Source: Parablautia sp. Marseille-Q6255 (lineage in GTDB: Bacteria > Bacillota > Clostridia > Lachnospirales > Lachnospiraceae). From it: a stretch of DNA of 64,000 nucleotides. Below, in pieces: positions 56,830-64,000 of this stretch (within the stretch, counting starts at the first letter, position 1; every line of letters begins with the position of its first letter). A program made the translations under genes and the position numbers. Below the pieces are notes generated by a model that saw only the letters and a program-made list of their open reading frames with translations, did no database searches and was not told the DNA's origin. The stretch lies in NCBI RefSeq assembly GCF_951230155.1, contig NZ_CATNVD010000010.1:62001-126000 (forward strand), written 5' to 3'.

Positions 56830-56885
56830 CGATGTTTTTTTCCGCTATGGAATATACATCGTTTTTTACCATAGCGGATCTTTTT
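56830..56885. other. Two interlocked inverted repeats after the LacI-family gene
   Basis: CGATGT (56830-56835) pairs with ACATCG (56856-56861), and CCGCTATGG (56842-56850) with CCATAGCGG (56869-56877). The pairs cross, so a pseudoknot or alternative hairpins can form. TTTTT follows the long stem on the plus strand, like a terminator against antisense transcripts. Confidence 0.5.
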
Positions 56886-56907
56886 ATGTGTCAATATTCT
56901 GATCTTG

Positions 56908-57915
56908 TCAGACTGCACGCCCGGTACTTTTTCGCACAATTAACCGAGGCTGAAAATAGACATCTTCTGCTGTCTGTGTATTATGTTTAATCATGTCGAT
57001 CAGCATTTTGCAGCTTGCTTCTCCCATTTTATATGCCGGCTGCTGTATCGTAGTAAGCGGTGTGGAAAGAAATGCTGAAAATTCCAGATCATCAAATCCT
57101 ACTACTGATAAATCCTTCCCAATGCAAAGCTGGTTCTGCTCCGCCATCCGATAAACACCATACGCCATCAGATCATTGAAAGCAAAAATAGCTGTAACTC
57201 CCTGTTCATAGAGAGTCTGCGCGTGTCTGGCAGCCAGCTCCTCATGAAAATCACCAACCTTCACGAGGGCTTCGTCGTATTCAATCCCATATTCATTTAA
57301 TGCTCGTTTATAGCCGCGAAGACGGGACAATGGCGTATACTCACAGCCAGTAATACAGCCAATCCGGCGATGCCCCAGTTCCAGCAAATGTTTGGTTGCT
57401 ATATACCCTCCCTGCTCATTATCAAAAATTATGTTTCCGCTCGGAAAACGCATCTCTCCATTTCCTGCATTTGCAAGTGGTTTTTTTCTTTCATGATAAT
57501 ATGTATCTATATATTTTTTCAGCTCGGGTGTATCTAAATCTCTTGTTATGATCAGTCCATCTGTACTGTCATATCCCAGAAGATTTGCAAAGCTTTTCGG
57601 CTTATTCCAACGATTCTGCATATTTACCAGAAGCAATTGATATCCATTTTCCGATGCAACATCCTCTGCGCCCTTCGCAAATTCTGCAAAATATATATTA
57701 CTGATGTCATTCAGGATAACGCCGATAATTTTAGTACAATTTGTCACTAATGCAACCGCATTTCTATTTGGCTGATAATTCAGTTCTTTTGCCTTCTTTT
57801 GAATAAGCTCTCTTTTTTCCTTTGATATTCTGCAATCCTTTCCATTTAATACCTGAGACACAGCCGTTATAGAAAGACCTACTTCATTTGCAACATCTTT
57901 AATTGTTGTTCCCAT
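56908..57915 (-). CDS. LacI family transcriptional regulator
   Basis: A 335-residue regulator with an N-terminal helix-turn-helix (TTIKDVANEVGLSITAVSQV, then LNGKDCRISKEKRELI), a hinge (PNRNAVALVTNCTKIIGVIL) and a sugar-binding domain (GDFHEELAARHAQTLYEQGV, VVGFDDLEFSAFLSTPLTTI). The start at 57915 matches the family and has AGGA 9 bases upstream. It lies between the rhamnosidase operon and the kinase gene. Palindromes of one sequence occur before the operon and before this gene, so it likely controls both. Confidence 0.92.
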   Translation of the reverse strand: MGTTIKDVANEVGLSITAVSQVLNGKDCRISKEKRELIQKKAKELNYQPNRNAVALVTNCTKIIGVILNDISNIYFAEFAKGAEDVASENGYQLLLVNMQNRWNKPKSFANLLGYDSTDGLIITRDLDTPELKKYIDTYYHERKKPLANAGNGEMRFPSGNIIFDNEQGGYIATKHLLELGHRRIGCITGCEYTPLSRLRGYKRALNEYGIEYDEALVKVGDFHEELAARHAQTLYEQGVTAIFAFNDLMAYGVYRMAEQNQLCIGKDLSVVGFDDLEFSAFLSTPLTTIQQPAYKMGEASCKMLIDMIKHNTQTAEDVYFQPRLIVRKSTGRAV

Positions 57916-58011
57916 TTTATCGCATCCTGTCATTCACCTTAATTTAAAACAAATTTGCTATTTATTATCAACAAAATACTATTATATTTTGCGATAAAAC
58001 CATATCTCATT

Positions 58012-58029
58012 TGCTAAAACGTTTTATCA
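58012..58029. promoter_or_regulatory. LacI-family operator O3 before the regulator gene
   Basis: TGCTAAAACGTTTTATCA, identical to O1. It begins 6 bases past the -10 of the regulator promoter, ideal for autorepression. Confidence 0.8.
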
Positions 58030-58034
58030 TCGTC

Positions 58035-58063
58035 AGTATATCCAAATTTTCTTCATTTGTCAA
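58035..58063 (-). promoter_or_regulatory. Sigma-A promoter of the LacI-family gene
   Basis: Minus strand: consensus TTGACA (58058-58063), 17-base spacer, TATACT (58035-58040), with O3 over the start region. Confidence 0.85.
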
Positions 58064-58139
58064 TGGAAACATCCAACAAATTGCACTTTTAAATTTTGTT
58101 ACTTATCACCAATATCTTATTTTATTTTTCTTTCCCTGT

Positions 58140-59675
58140 TTATTCACCATTTTCCACCATCTCCTGCATTTGATCCCACAATCCGTCAAGACACTCTAAC
58201 GTTTTTCTATAGATCTTATATTTTCGATCATAGATTTCTGCAAGCTTCGGATCCGGTTTTATTTTCCTCCCCACTGCTGTCATATTTTCTACCGCCGCAG
58301 CCATAGACGTATACTCTCCAACTGCAGCTGCCGAAGCGATTGCGCAGCCAAGCGCACCTGCTTCTTCCGCTTCCACTGTTTCGATTGGAAGCTGCATGAT
58401 ATCTGCAAACATCTGCGCCCATACCTGTGACTTTGCTGCACCTCCTGAAAGGCGGATCGCCCTTGGTCTCTCATCCATTGTTGCAAGCAGTCTCTCAAGA
58501 TGATAGCGGTGGCAAAAAGCAATTCCCTCATAGATACTCCGCGCAATATGTTTTCTCGTATGTGAGATATTCAGGCCCACAATACTTGCTTTTGCATTTG
58601 GGTGGACGTTCGACGCCATAAGGAACGGAAGAAATACAGGCACAAACACCTGGGGAGAAATGCTCTCCACCCATTCATTCACCGTCTCATATATGCTTCT
58701 GCCACGCTTTTTTGCCTCTTCCTCTGCTTCCGGCAAGAGCTGATGGATAAACCATTCATTATTTCCTGCCGATGTCGCGCTGGATTCCTCGATCAGATAA
58801 TACTGCGGCAGTCCAAATAGAGAATTCATCTGCACGTTTCCGTCCAGTACCGGTTCCCGACGGATATATTCATTGATCGACCATGTCCCTGCGATCATAC
58901 ATATCAGATCCGGATAGATCACGCCAGATGCGATCGCGCATGCATTGATATCAAAAAAGCCTCCTGCAACGGGTGTTCCTTCCTTCAGACCGCACTGTGC
59001 TGCCGCCTCTTTCGTCACGTATCCGGCAATTTCATCTGCACGGCAAAGAGGCGGAAGCGCAAATTGCATTTCTTCAATTCCGAACAGACGCAAAAGCTCC
59101 GGCTCGTATTCCCGGGTTTTCAAATTCATAAAGTGCGCCCCGGAATAGTCCGTGACCTCAGCACGCGCTTCACCGGTCAGGCGAAACCGGACATAGTCCT
59201 TACACTCAAAGACGTATTTAATATTTTCATAATTCTTCGGCTCGTGATCTTTCAGCCATGCGAGAAGTGCAACAGGCTGACAGCTCATCAGGTGCTGACA
59301 GGAAATCGCAAAAGCCTTTTCCTCTGTACCATCTGCTCTCCAGCGTTCCACATAACGATATGCGCGGTTGTCGGTTGAGATAATGCCATTCCTAACAGGT
59401 CTGTCATCTTTCCCCCACAGGTACAGTCCTTTTCCATGCCCACAGATTCCCACACCTGCCACGCGCTCCGGCTCAATACCCGTCTTCTCCAATACGCCCC
59501 GTACCACCTGGCAGTTTGCCTCCCACATTTCCTCCATATCACGTTCGACAAACTCCGGACACGGTGTCAGTGCTTTCGTTGCGGTACTACAGCATCCGAT
59601 CTGTTTTCCTCTGCTGTCAAAAAGCGCTGCTTTTGTAGTTGTTCCCCCATTATCAAGTCCGATATAATACTGCAT
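58140..59675 (-). CDS. FGGY-family carbohydrate kinase
   Basis: A 511-residue sugar or polyol kinase. The N-terminal phosphate motif is YYIGLDNGGTTTKAALFDSR, the catalytic Asp is in VAGGFFDINACAIASG, and the C-terminal ATP site is AIRLSGGAAKSQVWAQMFAD with EAEEAGALGCAIASAAAVG. It resembles the L-xylulose/lyxose kinase branch. ATG 59675 has GGAGG 6 bases upstream; a frame extension upstream falls in a hairpin. It is the last gene of the upstream cluster. Confidence 0.9.
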   Translation of the reverse strand: MQYYIGLDNGGTTTKAALFDSRGKQIGCCSTATKALTPCPEFVERDMEEMWEANCQVVRGVLEKTGIEPERVAGVGICGHGKGLYLWGKDDRPVRNGIISTDNRAYRYVERWRADGTEEKAFAISCQHLMSCQPVALLAWLKDHEPKNYENIKYVFECKDYVRFRLTGEARAEVTDYSGAHFMNLKTREYEPELLRLFGIEEMQFALPPLCRADEIAGYVTKEAAAQCGLKEGTPVAGGFFDINACAIASGVIYPDLICMIAGTWSINEYIRREPVLDGNVQMNSLFGLPQYYLIEESSATSAGNNEWFIHQLLPEAEEEAKKRGRSIYETVNEWVESISPQVFVPVFLPFLMASNVHPNAKASIVGLNISHTRKHIARSIYEGIAFCHRYHLERLLATMDERPRAIRLSGGAAKSQVWAQMFADIMQLPIETVEAEEAGALGCAIASAAAVGEYTSMAAAVENMTAVGRKIKPDPKLAEIYDRKYKIYRKTLECLDGLWDQMQEMVENGE

Positions 59676-59695
59676 TTTTATCCTCCTGTTCTGGT

Positions 59696-59746
59696 AAAAT
59701 AAGGCTGCCGCAAAATACATATCCGCCGGATCGTTTTGCAGCAGCC
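59696..59746 (-). terminator. Hairpin between the propeller-like gene and the kinase gene
   Basis: Minus strand arms GGCTGCTGCAAAA (59734-59746) and TTTTGCGGCAGCC (59703-59715), one wobble pair, followed by TTATTTT. It would end or lower transcription into the kinase gene. Confidence 0.6.
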
Positions 59747-59811
59747 CTGGATTTACACTCTGTCACTTATTTTTCATTTCAGACGTGCACCATTTCATCT
59801 CACATTCTTCA

Positions 59812-60831
59812 TTACATAATCGTGTATCTTGCCACTTCCCCCTGTTCATGGTTTGCCGCATACAGAACTACAGAATTTTCCATTTCCTTTACGCAAATAT
59901 TTGAAGCACCTGCGCCTTCATCTGCCTTCATCTGCTCTAAACCGAATGCTTCTGCAGTACACGGCCGGTACAGCTTTGTACATTTATCTCCGCTCCTGCT
60001 GCAGGAAATGAGCAGTACACCATCCCCGCATCTGCCGCTCCAGACTGCATGACCGAAATCAAGTGCTTCCTGCGCAATAGCCTCCCAGCCCTGTGAAGTT
60101 CTTTTGAGTACCTTCATGGCATTTCCGTGGAAAGGACTAATACAGACCATTTCGTCTGTTCCATCGCCATCCACATCATACATACACAGATCACTGACCG
60201 GCTCATCACAGAGTTTTCTGACAGCACACTGACCGTCAATCCCCCACACGCCCTCTGCTCCGCTTATCAGGATATAAGAGCCGCCTTTCTTTTCATATGT
60301 ATACATACCGTGGTTTTTCGTAATGCCCTCGAGGAGCGTCCGCGTTTTGCACACCTGCATATCCTCATTCAGCAAGTATTCATACACAGCCCCCGGTCTG
60401 GACCAGTCATCTGCAAAATCTTTTCCGCCGCACAGCGTGGCAGCAATCAGTCTGCGTACTCCGGGCTTGCCCGTCAGTGCGATTCTGTGTACGAACGGCA
60501 GAGGAACGACTGTTTTTACTTCCGCTTCCATTACATCACAGATTTCTCCGCTGATCTTACAGCATACCACCTCTGCTTCCTGCGAATCAAATACGGGATA
60601 AAATTTCTGGATCGCAAGGAATACACCGTCCTGTTCCGGTACCGGTATGACTGCCATCACCCCGCCGTCCAGTCCTGCGATCTTTGATAATTTCTTCGTT
60701 TCTGTATCAACCATGACGATCTCACCGCCACGTTCTTCCGAAGCGCTCACACAGTATTCTCTCCCTTTGTAATTCATCAGACTGATACTGTAACACATAG
60801 AAAGCTGTGCCAGCTTTTCTTTCATAATCAT
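59812..60831 (-). CDS. Cytosolic propeller-like protein of unknown function
   Basis: A 339-residue protein with repeated short beta motifs, such as GREYCVSASEERGGEIVMVD, GGVMAVIPVPEQDGVFLAIQ, YILISGAEGVWGIDGQ and an FG-GAP/EF-hand-like YDVDGDGTDEMVCISPFHG. It has no signal peptide or membrane helix. The pattern suggests a beta-propeller that binds a ligand or acts as a lactonase/isomerase-like enzyme. I do not recognise a named family. It lies 14 bases after the isomerase gene, so a role in the same pathway is likely. Confidence 0.7.
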   Translation of the reverse strand: MIMKEKLAQLSMCYSISLMNYKGREYCVSASEERGGEIVMVDTETKKLSKIAGLDGGVMAVIPVPEQDGVFLAIQKFYPVFDSQEAEVVCCKISGEICDVMEAEVKTVVPLPFVHRIALTGKPGVRRLIAATLCGGKDFADDWSRPGAVYEYLLNEDMQVCKTRTLLEGITKNHGMYTYEKKGGSYILISGAEGVWGIDGQCAVRKLCDEPVSDLCMYDVDGDGTDEMVCISPFHGNAMKVLKRTSQGWEAIAQEALDFGHAVWSGRCGDGVLLISCSRSGDKCTKLYRPCTAEAFGLEQMKADEGAGASNICVKEMENSVVLYAANHEQGEVARYTIM

Positions 60832-60845
60832 ACGTTTCCCGTCCT

Positions 60846-61772
60846 TTATTTTACGCTCATTCCGGCAATTTCAAAACACTTCATCAGAAATTCTCTTGCG
60901 TTGCGCTCCTTCAGCCATAAATTATCCCCCGGATGTCCCAGAACCTCTACTGATACATAGACATCCTTTACACCTGCCGGCTTATCATAGGATGCTGCTT
61001 TCTTTAATATTTCTGCACCAAGAGCCGGTGTCAGGAAGCCCTCCGTCTCAAAATCAGGACCCTCGCCCACATCCATATGCAGATCGCCAAAACACGGATG
61101 CGATGGATCTACGATCGCATTACACAGGTGGAACTGCGCCAGAAACGGCGCTGTTACTTCCAGCGATTTCATCAGATCCATGCCGCCCAGGGCCTCGTGC
61201 GCACTGTCCCAATGGATATATGCATTCGGGCACTCCTCGTGAATCGGCGCAAACCAGATCACAGATTCTTCGATCGGTCCGATCAGCTGCTTTTTAAACA
61301 CGTAACGGTCAAGCGGTTCCAGCGTCAGATTCAGCCCCAGGCTCTTACAGTGATCTGCAATCTCGATCATAGATTCTGCCAGAACATTCTTTGCCAGCCC
61401 TCGAAAAACAGGTCCCGGATCGTCACCACTTGGAACGCCAAAATTTGTATAGCCTGTATCTGCCGCATAATTTGCCAGTTCCTTCACAAGCTCTACTGCC
61501 TTTCTCCGCCTTCCCTCGTCCAGATCGGACAGTCCGAGCTTCTGATCTTTTACATAGGGCGTTGCAAAAGTCGTTCCGTTGAGATGATTTTCTTCCAAAA
61601 TACGGCGTACCTCTTTTCGATTCGTCTTATCGAAAAAGATTCCAAGCTCTACTCCCTTATAAAAGTCAAGCTCTACTGCTTTGTGCAGTACATCAATCAT
61701 TCTCGCCTCATCGGAACGGTAAGGCATGAAAATCTCCAGTAAGTGTGCCGATGTCAATAGTTTCTGTGCCAT
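60846..61772 (-). CDS. Sugar phosphate isomerase/epimerase family protein (TIM barrel)
   Basis: A 308-residue xylose-isomerase-like TIM-barrel protein. Likely metal ligands lie in LNLTLEPLDRYVF (Glu), AYIHWDSAHEAL (Asp, His), FHLCNAIVDPSHPCFGD (His) and VYVSVEVLGHPGDN (Glu). Family members isomerise or epimerise sugars, dehydrate inosose, or convert 3-dehydroshikimate. Three ATGs in a row follow GGAGG; the third, with 8-base spacing, is chosen. Confidence 0.82.
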   Translation of the reverse strand: MAQKLLTSAHLLEIFMPYRSDEARMIDVLHKAVELDFYKGVELGIFFDKTNRKEVRRILEENHLNGTTFATPYVKDQKLGLSDLDEGRRRKAVELVKELANYAADTGYTNFGVPSGDDPGPVFRGLAKNVLAESMIEIADHCKSLGLNLTLEPLDRYVFKKQLIGPIEESVIWFAPIHEECPNAYIHWDSAHEALGGMDLMKSLEVTAPFLAQFHLCNAIVDPSHPCFGDLHMDVGEGPDFETEGFLTPALGAEILKKAASYDKPAGVKDVYVSVEVLGHPGDNLWLKERNAREFLMKCFEIAGMSVK

Positions 61773-61839
61773 CATCATTTCCTCCTCACATACCGCATCT
61801 GCTGCGGATTATTTGATTTTATAATTTCCTGCCGCTTTT

Positions 61840-62733
61840 TCAGCGCTCTACCCCAAGGAAGGAACAAAGTTCATCCAGGCACGCTTCTTTATGTTCCGGC
61901 AGCAGCTTCTTTCCAAACATAAAGTCAAAGATCACATCCATCTGGGAAACGAGCATCTGCATACCGGGAACAGTATTCAGCCCGTTTTTCTGCGCCGCCC
62001 CGATCACCTCTGTTTTCGGCGGATTGATAATACAGTCAAATACGGTTGCCGTTTTCGGCATACGGTCAATAAATCCGAGATAATCATGTTTTGCAGGAAA
62101 ACCACACATGCCAAGCGGGGTAACATTTGCAAGAAGCTCACATTCTTCTGCCGCCCGGTCCAGTGCTTCCCGGGCTGTCGTGATCACTTCTGTCTCCATC
62201 GGTGTATTTTCCCTTAAAATTTTCGCGATTTCTTCAGCCTTTTCCACAGAACGGTTTGCAATATACAGTTTTTTTACATTTTTTCTGGAAAGCTCATATC
62301 CTACCACGCCGCTGATACTGCCTGCCCCATACATAAGCGCATTGATCCCGTCAAGCTTTGCTCCGCCATTTTCCATTGCGCGTATGGCTCCCTTTCCGTC
62401 CATGCCGACTCCGTGGCTTCCTTTCTCGTCAATGCGGATCGCATTGACCGACTGAAACAGCCGTGATACCTCGTCCACATCATCGAGCAGCGGGATAAAA
62501 TCCTTTTTATGAGGCATCGTCGGACACAGATAGTGAATATTCAAGAGCCTGCAGGCGTCCATAAACTGCGGCAGCATACCCTTTTGAATCTCTACCGGCA
62601 GCATGATCGCATTCATATCCAGCACTTCAAATATCTTATTATAGCATCGCGGAGCATTTGTCTTGCCCATCGGCCAGCCCACGTTGTATACGATCTCTGT
62701 ATCAAGATTTAATTTAATATTTTCAAGTTTCAT
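61840..62733 (-). CDS. AroE-like (shikimate/quinate dehydrogenase family) oxidoreductase, altered active site
   Basis: A 297-residue protein of the shikimate dehydrogenase fold. The lysine is in CPTMPHKKDF (as in VTIPHK), QSVNAIRIDEKG matches AVNT, and the cofactor site is LMYGAGSISGVVGYEL with NRSVEKAEEIAK, suggesting NADP. The end TVPGMQMLVSQMDVIFDF matches the C-terminal helix. Where AroE has GYNTDGIG this protein has GMDGKGAI, losing the catalytic Asp context. It overlaps the ABC ATPase gene by 4 bases (ATGA), so it belongs to the transporter operon. Another substrate, such as a cyclitol, is likely. Confidence 0.82.
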   Translation of the reverse strand: MKLENIKLNLDTEIVYNVGWPMGKTNAPRCYNKIFEVLDMNAIMLPVEIQKGMLPQFMDACRLLNIHYLCPTMPHKKDFIPLLDDVDEVSRLFQSVNAIRIDEKGSHGVGMDGKGAIRAMENGGAKLDGINALMYGAGSISGVVGYELSRKNVKKLYIANRSVEKAEEIAKILRENTPMETEVITTAREALDRAAEECELLANVTPLGMCGFPAKHDYLGFIDRMPKTATVFDCIINPPKTEVIGAAQKNGLNTVPGMQMLVSQMDVIFDFMFGKKLLPEHKEACLDELCSFLGVER

Positions 62734-63509
62734 TTTCCTCCAGTTTCTCCTCTCTCTGATCGATCCTGCTTTTTCGCACCCAGATATGCCTCACGGAGCA
62801 TATTGTCAGCAATTTCCTGCATATTCTCCTGCTCGTTTGATACCATGCCCGTAATCTTTCCCGTGTTTAAAACGTATGCCCGGTCGCAGATACGCAGCGC
62901 CATGCTGGCATTCTGCTCTACCAGAAGAACTGTGATCCCCATATCGCGCACTTTTTTGATCACTTCAAATACTTCTGCTACAACGAGAGGCGCAAGTCCC
63001 ATCGACGGCTCATCCAGCATCAGAAGCTGCGGATCTGACATGATCGCGCGGCCGACTGCCAGCATCTGCTGCTCGCCGCCGGAAAGTGTACCGCCAAGCT
63101 GTTTTTTTCGTTCATAAAGCCGCGGAAATGTCTCATATACCATATCCAGCAATTCCTTATCTCTTGCCTTTGTCCTTGTGCGAAAATATGTCCCTATCTC
63201 CAGATTATTTTCCACTGATACATCAACAAAAATTTTTCTTCCCTCCGGAACAAGGGATATCCCCAGCGGCACGATCTGATGACTCTTTTTTCCCACCAGC
63301 TCCGTTCCGTTGTAGAGAATACTTCCGCTGTCAATATGAACCATACCCAGGATTGATTTCATCAGCGTAGACTTACCCGCGCCGTTGGCCCCAAGGAGCG
63401 TTACAATCTCGCCTTTGTTTACTTCTGCGTTAATATCGGTGAGAGCCCTGATATTGCCGTAAGAAGATACCAGATTTGAGATTTTCAAAATCTGCGTTTT
63501 TTCTGCCAT
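62730..63509 (-). CDS. Branched-chain amino acid-type ABC transporter ATPase (LivF-like)
   Basis: A 259-residue ATPase with Walker A GANGAGKSTLMKSILG, the Q-loop region, signature LSGGEQQMLAVGRAIM and Walker B LLMLDEPSMGLAPLVV. The C-terminal end NMLREAYLGAK is typical of LivF. It starts directly after the livG-like stop (TAAATG). LivF/LivG modules import branched-chain amino acids, amides or aromatic and cyclic acids; the neighbouring AroE-like gene argues against a housekeeping amino acid role. Confidence 0.93.
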   Translation of the reverse strand: MAEKTQILKISNLVSSYGNIRALTDINAEVNKGEIVTLLGANGAGKSTLMKSILGMVHIDSGSILYNGTELVGKKSHQIVPLGISLVPEGRKIFVDVSVENNLEIGTYFRTRTKARDKELLDMVYETFPRLYERKKQLGGTLSGGEQQMLAVGRAIMSDPQLLMLDEPSMGLAPLVVAEVFEVIKKVRDMGITVLLVEQNASMALRICDRAYVLNTGKITGMVSNEQENMQEIADNMLREAYLGAKKQDRSERGETGGK

Positions 63510-64000
63510 TTATTCCTCACTCCTTCCCAGATATGCTTCGATTACTGCGGGGTTCGTCTGCACCTGCTCCGCTGTTCCGTTTGCTATGCGGCGACCGAAA
63601 TTCACTACGGTAATATTTTCTGAGATCCCCATTACAAGCTCCATATCATGCTCCACAAGCAGTACAGAAAGATGGTACTTATCTCTGATCCTGTAAATTG
63701 TTTTCATCAGCTCCTGCTTTTCTGTAGAATTCATGCCTGCAGCCGGCTCATCGAGAAGCAGCAGCTTCGGTCCGGTTGCCAGTGCGCGCCCAATTTCCAG
63801 AAGTCTCTGTGTACCGTACGGAATATTGCATGCCTCCAGCCCCATAATATCCTCCAGATGGAGGAACTTCAGAATTTCAATGCTTTTCTCACGGATTTCG
63901 GCTTCTTCTCTGCTGATTTTTACCGGATTGTAAATAATATTGAACATACCGCCAGAGCTTTTGGTATGAAATCCGGTCATCACATTTTCCAGTACTGTCG
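63510..64000 (-). CDS. LivG-like ABC transporter ATPase, 5' part outside window
   Basis: The last 163 codons of a LivG-type ATPase are visible; the frame continues past 64000. It shows LENVMTGFHTKSSGGMF after the missing Walker A, NIPYGTQRLLEIGRALATG as signature, LLLLDEPAAGMNSTEKQEL as Walker B and the end NPAVIEAYLG. It pairs with the LivF-like gene downstream. Confidence 0.92.
   Translation of the reverse strand, partial: TVLENVMTGFHTKSSGGMFNIIYNPVKISREEAEIREKSIEILKFLHLEDIMGLEACNIPYGTQRLLEIGRALATGPKLLLLDEPAAGMNSTEKQELMKTIYRIRDKYHLSVLLVEHDMELVMGISENITVVNFGRRIANGTAEQVQTNPAVIEAYLGRSEE

Noticed and set aside
56866-56894. Promoter at the consensus TTGACA (56889-56894) downstream of the regulator
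   Set aside because: No acceptable -10 lies 16-18 bases away. A 15-base spacing to TATGGT is possible but weak.

Overview
The window reads as chromosome of an anaerobic, spore-forming member of the Lachnospiraceae (class Clostridia). The grounds are a SpoIVB peptidase gene, the conserved block yqhY-nusB-xseA-xseB-ispA-dxs-tlyA-nadK-argR-recN-spoIVB, a two-gene threonine/serine exporter, a DUF4358 lipoprotein, a fused 2-hydroxyacyl-CoA dehydratase activase, and strong AGGAGG-type ribosome binding sites. No database was searched, so the family assignment rests on recognition of gene families and order. Most genes lie on the minus strand.

Layout. 1-3.1 kb is an accessory patch: a surface acyltransferase cut by the window edge, a three-gene overlapping cassette ending in DUF4160, a flavin-type oxidoreductase, a small membrane protein, and two pieces of a broken second spoIVB-like gene. 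3.3-13.9 kb is the core housekeeping operon (sporulation protease, DNA repair, arginine regulation, NADP synthesis, isoprenoid precursors, exonuclease VII, NusB, Asp23). 13.9-19 kb holds release factor 3, a PH-domain protein, pyrBI, and the folate pair dfrA-thyA. 19-23.4 kb has two surface modules transcribed away from each other: MBOAT/DHHW acyl transfer on one side, SGNH hydrolase plus lipoprotein on the other. 23.6-29 kb holds tRNA-Thr, a MATE pump, and an apparent glgB-csoR-sir2 operon whose three proteins are each unusual. 29.2-37.3 kb is an amino-acid operon (leuB-ilvD-ilvB-serC-serA-DUF1015). 37.6-48.2 kb holds yajC, tgt, a giant CoA-dehydratase activase, hisHF, a GNAT, ung and the ThrE pair.

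48.3-64 kb is the accessory metabolic region. One operon encodes a GH78 alpha-L-rhamnosidase, a ribose-type ABC importer, a Gfo/Idh/MocA oxidoreductase and a polyol dehydrogenase. It is preceded by a LacI-family gene, and three near-identical 18-bp palindromes mark the likely operators. Upstream, and running off the window, a second co-directional set encodes branched-chain-type ABC ATPases, an AroE-like dehydrogenase with a changed active site, a TIM-barrel sugar isomerase, a soluble propeller-like protein and an FGGY kinase. Together they look like an undescribed route for a rhamnosylated compound or a polyol/cyclitol, but the substrate cannot be read from sequence.

The best leads for novelty are the uncharacterised 48-64 kb locus with its AroE-like enzyme and propeller protein, the split spoIVB-like remnant with its cassette, the repeat tail on GlgB, the degenerate sirtuin beside a His-rich CsoR, and a hairpin that appears to bridge a distant Shine-Dalgarno to its start codon at 39.6 kb. 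No CRISPR array, prophage or insertion sequence was recognised.
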